From NCBI GenBank assembly GCA_030039095.1, contig JASHQP010000780.1, forward strand, positions 1 through 10,430: a stretch of 10,430 bases of DNA, read 5' to 3'. Positions 5,324-10,430 of the stretch are shown here, one piece after another (within the stretch, counting starts at the first letter, position 1; every line of letters begins with the position of its first letter). The notes beneath the pieces are model-generated. The model worked only from the letters and a program-made list of their open reading frames with translations, had not been told where the DNA came from and made no database searches. Both the position numbers and the translations under genes were made by a program. The stretch comes from Streptosporangiaceae bacterium (GTDB lineage: Bacteria; Actinomycetota; Actinomycetes; Streptosporangiales; Streptosporangiaceae).

Positions 5324-8023
5324 TCAATTCTCGGGACTGCCCCGCAGCGACGCCATGAGGGCCGCCAGGTCGTCGGGCTTGACCAGCACGTCTCTGGCCT
5401 TGGAGCCCTCGCTGGGCCCGACAACGCCGCGGCTTTCCAGCAGGTCCATCAGGCGCCCCGCCTTGGCGAAGCCGACGCGCAGCTTGCGCTGCAGCATCGA
5501 GGTCGATCCAAACTGCGTGCTGACCACCAGTTCCGCCGCCTGCAGGAGGTACTCGAGGTCGTCGCCGATGTCCGCGTCGATCTCGCGATTGCGGCTTTCC
5601 TGCTCCGCCACGTCCTCGCGGTAGGTCGGCTCGGCCTGCTTCTTGCAGTGCTCGACGACCTCGCGGATCTCCTTCTCGGTGACGAACGCGTTCTGCAGCC
5701 GCAGCGGCTTGCTCGCACCCATCGGCAGGAACAGCGAGTCACCTTGGCCCACCAGTTTCTCCGCACCCGGCTGATCCAGGATCACCCGGCTGTCGGCCAG
5801 GCTGGAGGTCGCAAACGCGAGCCGCGACGGCACGTTCGCCTTGATCAGCCCCGTGACCACGTCGACGCTCGGCCGCTGGGTCGCCAGCACCAGGTGGATG
5901 CCGGCCGCCCGCGCGAGCTGGGTGATCCGCACGACCGAGTCCTCCACGTCGCGCGGCGCCACTATCATCAGGTCCGCGAGCTCGTCGACGATCACCAGCA
6001 GGTACGGGTACGGCTCATACATCCGGTCGCTGCCCGCCGGTGCGGTCAGCTTCCCGGAACGCACCGCCTTGTTGTAGTCGTCCAGATGCCGGAACCCCGA
6101 CTCCGCCAGGTCGTCGTAACGCCGCTCCATCTCCCCGACCACCCACTCCAAGGCCGCCGCGGCCTTCTTTGGACTGGTGATGATCGGCGTGATCAGATGC
6201 GGGATCCCCTGGTACGCGGCGAGTTCCACCCGCTTCGGGTCGATCAGGATCATCCGCACCTCATCCGGCGTGGCCCGCAGCAAAACTGACGTAATCAGTC
6301 CATTGATGCACGTCGACTTTCCTGCACCGGTGGCTCCAGCGATCAGCATGTGCGGCATCTTCGCCACGTTCGCAACCACGTGATGACCCTCGACGTTCTT
6401 GCCCAGCCCGACCACCATCGGATGGTGATCGCTGGCCGCCGCCGAGGAACGCAGCACGTCGCCCAAGCTGACGATCTCCCGGTCGGTGTTCGGGATCTCG
6501 ACGCCGATCGCCGACTTGCCCGGAATCGGCGACAGGATCCGCACGTCCGCGCTCTTCACCGCGTAGGCGATGTTCTTGGACAGCGCGGTGACCCGCTCCA
6601 CCTTGACCGCAGGCTCGAGCTCGATCTCATAGCGGGTCACCGTCGGGCCCCGCGTGTACCCGGTCACCTGGGCGTCGACGGCGAACTGCCGGAGCACCTC
6701 CTGCAGGGCGTCGACCATCAGGTCGCTCGCCCGGCTCCTGGCCTTCGGTACGGTCCCCGGCCGGAGCAGGGCCGCGGGCGGGAGCGTGTAGCTCGCGTCG
6801 CTGGCGCCGGTCAGCGTGAGCTGCTCGGGCTTGGCGTCCCTCGTGCCGCCCGGCGCGGACAGCGCCTCGGCCGGGGCGGACTCGCCCGGCTTGGCCCCGT
6901 CCGGGCCGGCCTCCGCGCTCCAGGGCGGCTGGCCGGCGACCGGGGGGCTGAACGCGAGCGCGTCGCTCGCCATGGCGTCGTCGCTGGGAATGGGCCGGGC
7001 ACCACCGGCCGCGCCGGGCTGGCCCACCTGGCCGCCCCCCGCGCCCTTGGGCAGGATCCCGCCGATCAGCGGCGTCTCATAGGGCGTGTCCCGAGCGCCG
7101 GCCTCGATGGCCTCGCGGCGCTTGCGGCCCCTGGGCAACTGGCCGCGGGCGCGGCCGGCCTGCTCGACGGCCTCCTCCGCCTCATCGCCCTCGGCCGGCA
7201 CGCCGCGGACGAAGCCGTGCAGTTCGGCGAGCCTGCCCGGCACCCGGTGCAGCGGCGTTCCGGTGGTCACCAGCAGGCCGAAGCCGGTGACGAGCGTGAG
7301 CAGCGGAACCGCGACCCACGGCGTGACGGCGGCCACCAGCGGCGCCGACACCGCGTAGCCGATGAGGCCGCCCGCGCCGCGCATCGCGGCGACCCCGTCG
7401 GCCGGCCTCGGCGTGCCGTGCGCGATGTGCACGAGCCCGAGCACGCCGATGATCAGCGCCGTCCAGCCGATGATCATGCGGGCCGTGTCCGCGTTCCTGT
7501 CCGGGTGCCGCAGGTACCGCCAGGCCAGCAGCGCGAGCAGGATCGGCAGCAGCCACGAGGCCGAGCCGAACCCGCTGCGCACCACGGCCGAGAGGCCGTG
7601 GCCGACCGCACCGCCGAGGCGGAACCAGGTGACCGCGGCCATGATGATCGCCAGGCCCAGGGCGGCCAGCCCCACGCCGTCCCTCTGGTGCGCCGGGTCC
7701 AGATCACGCGCGTGCCGCCCGAAGGCCCGCACCGTGGTCCCCACGGTGTGCGCGAGGGCCATCCACACGCCGCTGATCGCGGCGATCAGCCAGCCGGCCA
7801 GGATCACGATCGGGTTGTGCGACGGCGCCCGGCTGTACCGGCGCCCGCCGGTCCTGCCGCTGTACTTGGCCCTGGACCGGCCGCGCGACCGCGGCGGCGG
7901 CTTACGGCCGGACCCGCCGCCCGGCCGCTTCCCCGTGGAGCGCGACCGCGTGGTGGCAGCGCCCTTCGAACGCGCCGCAGCGGTCTTGGAGCGCGCTGTA
8001 CCACTGGGCGCACGAGTCGCCAT
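5324..8023 (-). CDS. ftsK: DNA translocase FtsK
   Basis: The 899-residue protein is the septal DNA pump that clears and resolves chromosomes at division or sporulation septa. Domains in order are: a very basic Arg/Ser/Thr/Lys-rich cytoplasmic tail (about 1-65); membrane segments at about 71-93, 115-136, 156-170, 182-201 and 220-252; a Pro/Ala/Gly-rich linker to about 430; and the motor domains. Walker A is GATGAGKS at 563-570 (Lys569) and Walker B is LLVIVDELADL with Asp680-Glu681. LATQRPSVDVVTGLIKANVP (713-732) is typical of FtsK/SpoIIIE. The C-terminal winged-helix gamma domain (about 820-885) reads GSTSMLQRKLRVGFAKAGRLM and GSKARDVLV; in other FtsK proteins this domain reads oriented DNA motifs. 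ATG 8023 is chosen because the tail MATRAPSG begins there. The ribosome binding site is weak, but a TACCGT box ends 7 nt upstream. The length fits actinobacterial FtsK. Confidence 0.96.
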   Translation of the reverse strand: MATRAPSGTARSKTAAARSKGAATTRSRSTGKRPGGGSGRKPPPRSRGRSRAKYSGRTGGRRYSRAPSHNPIVILAGWLIAAISGVWMALAHTVGTTVRAFGRHARDLDPAHQRDGVGLAALGLAIIMAAVTWFRLGGAVGHGLSAVVRSGFGSASWLLPILLALLAWRYLRHPDRNADTARMIIGWTALIIGVLGLVHIAHGTPRPADGVAAMRGAGGLIGYAVSAPLVAAVTPWVAVPLLTLVTGFGLLVTTGTPLHRVPGRLAELHGFVRGVPAEGDEAEEAVEQAGRARGQLPRGRKRREAIEAGARDTPYETPLIGGILPKGAGGGQVGQPGAAGGARPIPSDDAMASDALAFSPPVAGQPPWSAEAGPDGAKPGESAPAEALSAPGGTRDAKPEQLTLTGASDASYTLPPAALLRPGTVPKARSRASDLMVDALQEVLRQFAVDAQVTGYTRGPTVTRYEIELEPAVKVERVTALSKNIAYAVKSADVRILSPIPGKSAIGVEIPNTDREIVSLGDVLRSSAAASDHHPMVVGLGKNVEGHHVVANVAKMPHMLIAGATGAGKSTCINGLITSVLLRATPDEVRMILIDPKRVELAAYQGIPHLITPIITSPKKAAAALEWVVGEMERRYDDLAESGFRHLDDYNKAVRSGKLTAPAGSDRMYEPYPYLLVIVDELADLMIVAPRDVEDSVVRITQLARAAGIHLVLATQRPSVDVVTGLIKANVPSRLAFATSSLADSRVILDQPGAEKLVGQGDSLFLPMGASKPLRLQNAFVTEKEIREVVEHCKKQAEPTYREDVAEQESRNREIDADIGDDLEYLLQAAELVVSTQFGSTSMLQRKLRVGFAKAGRLMDLLESRGVVGPSEGSKARDVLVKPDDLAALMASLRGSPEN

Positions 8024-8030
8024 GATCCCT

Positions 8031-8036
8031 ACGGTA
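8031..8036 (-). promoter_or_regulatory. Candidate -10 box (TACCGT) for ftsK
   Basis: On the minus strand TACCGT ends exactly 7 nt before the ftsK ATG (8023-8021). Transcription would start at or beside the start codon. The hexamer 17 nt further upstream (TTCGCT) is a poor -35. An overlapping TAGGTA at 8040-8035 is an alternative -10. Confidence 0.35.
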
Positions 8037-8042
8037 CCTACC

Positions 8043-8098
8043 GATTGGCGCCGAGCGAAGCAGCGCGAATGGCGTGTCGCCCATCCGCGGGAATGGCG
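8043..8098 (+). repeat. Three GAWTGGCG repeats at exact 24-bp spacing
   Basis: GATTGGCG (8043-8050), GAATGGCG (8067-8074) and GAATGGCG (8091-8098) begin exactly 24 bp apart in the space between divergent ftsK and the flavoprotein gene. The bases between the copies are not conserved as a whole. They might be binding sites for one regulator, but no known motif was recognised. Confidence 0.45.
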
Positions 8099-8126
8099 CA
8101 GCGAGGAACGGGCGGGTCGTGTCTTG

Positions 8127-8156
8127 TTGACGGTCGTCGTCTTGACGACATACCGT
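8127..8156 (+). promoter_or_regulatory. Sigma70-type promoter of the flavoprotein gene
   Basis: TTGACG (8127-8132), an 18-bp spacer and TACCGT (8151-8156) make a good actinobacterial housekeeping-type promoter, the best in the window. Transcription would start near 8163, giving a leader of about 25 nt that includes the ribosome binding site GGGAGG (8178-8183). Confidence 0.6.
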
Positions 8157-8157
8157 C
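8129..8157. promoter_or_regulatory. Nested inverted repeats over the promoter, possible operator
   Basis: GTCGTC (8133-8138) and GACGAC (8144-8149) form a perfect 6-5-6 inverted repeat inside the -35/-10 spacer. GACGGT (8129-8134) and ACCGTC (8152-8157) form a second, wider one that covers the ends of both promoter hexamers. A bound dimer here would block RNA polymerase, as MarR, TetR or GntR repressors of aromatic catabolism do. The repressor itself is not in view. Confidence 0.45.
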
Positions 8158-8187
8158 GGAACCACAACCAAACCGGCGGGAGGCGGC

Positions 8188-10430
8188 GTGCGCATCGCGG
8201 TCGTGGGCGGCGGCCCAGGCGGGCTGTACTTCGCCGCCCTGGCCAAGCGGCTGGACCCGGCCAGCAAGATCACCGTCTGGGAGCGCAACGCGGCCGACGA
8301 TACGTTCGGCTTCGGCGTGGTGTTCTCCGACGAGACGCTGGGCGGGATCGAGCATGCCGACCTCGCCGTGTACCGCGCGATGGAGCGCGAGTTCGCCCGC
8401 TGGGACGACATCGACGTCCACTTCAAGGGCCAGGTGATCACCAGCGGCGGGCACGGCTTCGCCGCGCTGAGCCGGCGCCGGCTGCTGCGGATTCTGCAGG
8501 AGCGTTGCGCGGAACTCGGCGTGGCCGTGCACTTCCGCGCCGAGGCGCCGGACCTTGTAGCGCTCGCGGCCAGCCACGACCTGGTGGTAGCCGCCGACGG
8601 CGCGAACTCTGCGGCCAGAGCCGCGCTCCGCGACACGTTCCGTCCCGTTGTCGACGTGCGGCGGTGCAAGTACATGTGGCTCGGCACCGACCTGGTCTTC
8701 GACGCGTTCAAGTTCTACATCGAGCAGACGCCGTTTGGCGTGATGCAGATCCACGGCTACCCCTACGACGCGACCGGCAGCACGTTCATCGTGGAGATGC
8801 ACGACAGCGTGTGGCAGGCGGCCGGCTTCGGCGGACTCGCCCCGCCCGACCCGCCCGGTCTGCCGCCCGGCCGGTCCGACGAGGCGTCGATCGGGCGGAT
8901 CCGGGAACTGTTCGCCGGCGTTCTGCAAGGCCACGAGGTGCACGCGAACAACTCCAAGTGGATCAGCTTCGGCACGCTGCGCTGCCAGACCTGGCGCCAC
9001 GGCAACGTGATCCTGCTCGGCGACGCCGCGCACACCGCGCACTTCTCCATCGGATCGGGCACGAAGCTGGCCATGGAGGACGCGCTGGCCCTGGCCGCCT
9101 GCCTGCACGAGCAGCCCGGCACCGCCGCGGCGCTGGACGCCTACGAGGCCGAGCGCCGGCCGGTGGTGGCGTCGACGCAGCGCGCGGCCCAGGCCAGCCT
9201 GGAGTGGTTCGAGAACCTTGGCCAGTACACCGACCAGGAGCCGGAGCAGTTCGCGTTCAACATCATGACCCGCAGCCGCCGGGTCACCCACGAGAACCTG
9301 CGGCTGCGCGACCCGGAGTTCGCGGCGCGGATCGACACCTGGTTCGCCGGGCACGAGAAGAAGCGCGGCATGGGCAACGGCGACGTGGTGCCGCCGATGT
9401 TCCAGCCGCTGCGGCTGCGCGGCCTGGAGCTGAAGAACCGGGTGGTCGTGTCCGCGATGGACATGTACTCGGCCGCCGACGGCCTCCCGTCCGACTTCCA
9501 CGTGGTCCACCTCGGCGGCAAGGCGCTCGGCGGCGCGGGCCTGGTGATGACCGAGATGGTCTGCGTCAGCGCGGACGGCCGGATCACCCCGGGCTGCGCC
9601 GGGATGTACGCGCCCGAGCACGAGGCCGCGTGGCGGCGGATCACCGGCTTCGTGCACGAGAACTCGACGGCGAAGATCGGGCTGCAGCTCGGCCACTCCG
9701 GCCGCAAGGGCTCCACCCGGCTGATGTGGGAGGGCATGGACGAGCCGCTGCCGGAGGGGAACTGGGAGATCACCGCGCCGTCCCCGCTGCCCTACCTGCC
9801 CGGCGTCAGCCAGGTCCCGCGGGAGCTGACCAGAGCCGACCTGACCGGGATCAAACAGAGTTTCCTGAACGCGACGCGTGCCGCCGACCGAGCCGGGTTC
9901 GACGTGCTCGAGCTGCACTGCGCCCACGGCTACCTGCTCTCCTCGTTCATCTCGCCGGTGACAAACCGGCGGAACGACGAATACGGAGGCTCGCTGGCCG
10001 GGCGGCTGCGCTACCCGCTCGAGGTGTTCACCGCGATGCGCGAGGTCTGGCCGGCGGGCAAGCCGATGACCGTGCGGATCTCCGCGACCGACTGGTACCC
10101 CGGCGGGATCACCGGCGAGGACGCCGTGCAGATCGCGCGCGCGTTCCAGGCGGCCGGCGCGGATGCCATCGACGTGTCCACCGGGCAGGTCACGCCGGAG
10201 GAGGAGCCGGCGTTCGGCCGCTCGTACCAGACCCCGTTCGCCGACGCGATACGCAACCGGACCGGCATCGCCACGATCGCGGTCGGCGTGATCTCGTCCT
10301 ACGACGACGTGAACTCGATCATCGAAGCCGGCCGCGCCGACCTGTGCGCGGTGGGCCGGGCCCACCTCTACGACCCGAACTGGACCCTGCACGCCGCCGC
10401 GGACCAGGGCTACGATGGCCCGGCCGCGGC
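8188..10430 (+). CDS. Bifunctional FAD monooxygenase/OYE-type reductase (salicylyl-CoA or 2-aminobenzoyl-CoA hydroxylase class), 3' end cut
   Basis: The frame runs 747 codons from GTG 8188 to the window edge without a stop. The N-terminal part (about 1-390) is a PHBH-like FAD monooxygenase: VVGGGPGGLYFA (5-16) binds FAD ADP, VVAADGANSAAR (133-144) is the DG motif and LLGDAAHTAHFSIGSG (276-291) the GD motif. From about residue 402 an old-yellow-enzyme-type FMN reductase follows: PPMFQPLRLRGLELKNRV, QLGHSGRK (His503), HCAHGYLLSSFISP (His577, His580), NRRNDEYGGSL and VGRAHLYDP. This fusion is known from 2-aminobenzoyl-CoA monooxygenase/reductase and from proteins annotated as bifunctional salicylyl-CoA 5-hydroxylase, which hydroxylate an aromatic acyl-CoA. 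Family members are about 770-790 residues, so little is missing. GGGAGG lies 4 nt before the start. The substrate cannot be decided without the downstream genes. Confidence 0.88.
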   Translation, partial: MRIAVVGGGPGGLYFAALAKRLDPASKITVWERNAADDTFGFGVVFSDETLGGIEHADLAVYRAMEREFARWDDIDVHFKGQVITSGGHGFAALSRRRLLRILQERCAELGVAVHFRAEAPDLVALAASHDLVVAADGANSAARAALRDTFRPVVDVRRCKYMWLGTDLVFDAFKFYIEQTPFGVMQIHGYPYDATGSTFIVEMHDSVWQAAGFGGLAPPDPPGLPPGRSDEASIGRIRELFAGVLQGHEVHANNSKWISFGTLRCQTWRHGNVILLGDAAHTAHFSIGSGTKLAMEDALALAACLHEQPGTAAALDAYEAERRPVVASTQRAAQASLEWFENLGQYTDQEPEQFAFNIMTRSRRVTHENLRLRDPEFAARIDTWFAGHEKKRGMGNGDVVPPMFQPLRLRGLELKNRVVVSAMDMYSAADGLPSDFHVVHLGGKALGGAGLVMTEMVCVSADGRITPGCAGMYAPEHEAAWRRITGFVHENSTAKIGLQLGHSGRKGSTRLMWEGMDEPLPEGNWEITAPSPLPYLPGVSQVPRELTRADLTGIKQSFLNATRAADRAGFDVLELHCAHGYLLSSFISPVTNRRNDEYGGSLAGRLRYPLEVFTAMREVWPAGKPMTVRISATDWYPGGITGEDAVQIARAFQAAGADAIDVSTGQVTPEEEPAFGRSYQTPFADAIRNRTGIATIAVGVISSYDDVNSIIEAGRADLCAVGRAHLYDPNWTLHAAADQGYDGPAA

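Noticed and set aside
8024..8167. Possible N-terminal extension of FtsK by 48 codons
   Set aside because: The extension lies under the divergent promoter of the flavoprotein gene and has no FtsK character; ATG 8023 begins the typical basic tail.
6350..8437. A 695-codon open frame on the plus strand opposite ftsK
   Set aside because: It is composed of Arg/Gly/Ala/His repeats without motifs, lies antisense to the well-supported FtsK sequence and runs out of frame into the flavoprotein gene.
8038..10392. A 784-codon open frame on the minus strand opposite the flavoprotein gene
   Set aside because: Its translation is Arg/Gly/Val/His-rich with no domain character, while the plus strand shows unmistakable FAD and FMN motifs. 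Long antisense frames are expected at this GC content.
1..10430. tRNA, rRNA, CRISPR, insertion sequence or prophage signatures
   Set aside because: No cloverleaf, repeat-spacer array, transposase motif, terminal inverted repeat or attachment core was seen on either strand.

Overview
The window is about 70% G+C, with GTG starts, dense gene packing and long spurious antisense open frames. That base composition and the gene order (ftsK, a RodZ-like membrane HTH protein, rimO, pgsA, cinA and clgR, all in one direction) point to a high-GC actinomycete of Streptomyces/Streptosporangiales type. It does not look mycobacterial. The species cannot be named from the sequence alone.

Layout. Positions 1-489 (+) hold the C-terminal end of a gene whose start lies outside the window, probably a family 3 glycoside hydrolase. 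Positions 581-1033 (+) encode a cysteine-free Rrf2-family repressor. This gene converges on the minus-strand cluster across a strong 22-bp palindrome. The cluster, in transcription order, is ftsK (8023-5324), a membrane-anchored RodZ-like HTH protein (5103-4357), rimO (4286-2775), pgsA (2845-2174), cinA-like (2153-1653) and clgR (1545-1087). From 8188 to the right edge (+), divergent from ftsK, is a large flavoprotein that fuses a FAD monooxygenase to an old-yellow-enzyme-type reductase. It belongs to the salicylyl-CoA/2-aminobenzoyl-CoA hydroxylase class and is cut by the window edge just short of its end.

How the genes work together. The minus-strand cluster is conserved actinobacterial housekeeping: chromosome translocation at the septum (FtsK), ribosome modification (RimO), phosphatidylglycerolphosphate-type lipid synthesis (PgsA), pyridine nucleotide salvage (CinA C-terminal domain) and control of Clp proteolysis (ClgR). 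rimO and pgsA overlap and pgsA and cinA are 20 bp apart, so those three are probably one transcript. clgR follows after 107 bp and may have its own promoter. The flavoprotein is different in character. It probably opens an aromatic acyl-CoA degradation operon that continues past the right edge, driven by a recognisable sigma70-type promoter carrying nested inverted repeats.

The gene content is mostly ordinary, and I see no clear new multi-gene system. The points worth a second look are small-scale: -10-like boxes placed 6-7 nt before the three starts that lack convincing ribosome binding sites, the in-frame 24-bp duplication over the clgR stop codon, the operator-like repeats before the flavoprotein, a three-copy 24-bp-spaced motif between ftsK and the flavoprotein, and the obligatory rimO/pgsA overlap. 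No tRNA, rRNA, CRISPR array, insertion sequence or att site was recognised. The longest gene-free stretch is about 220 bp (5104-5323).
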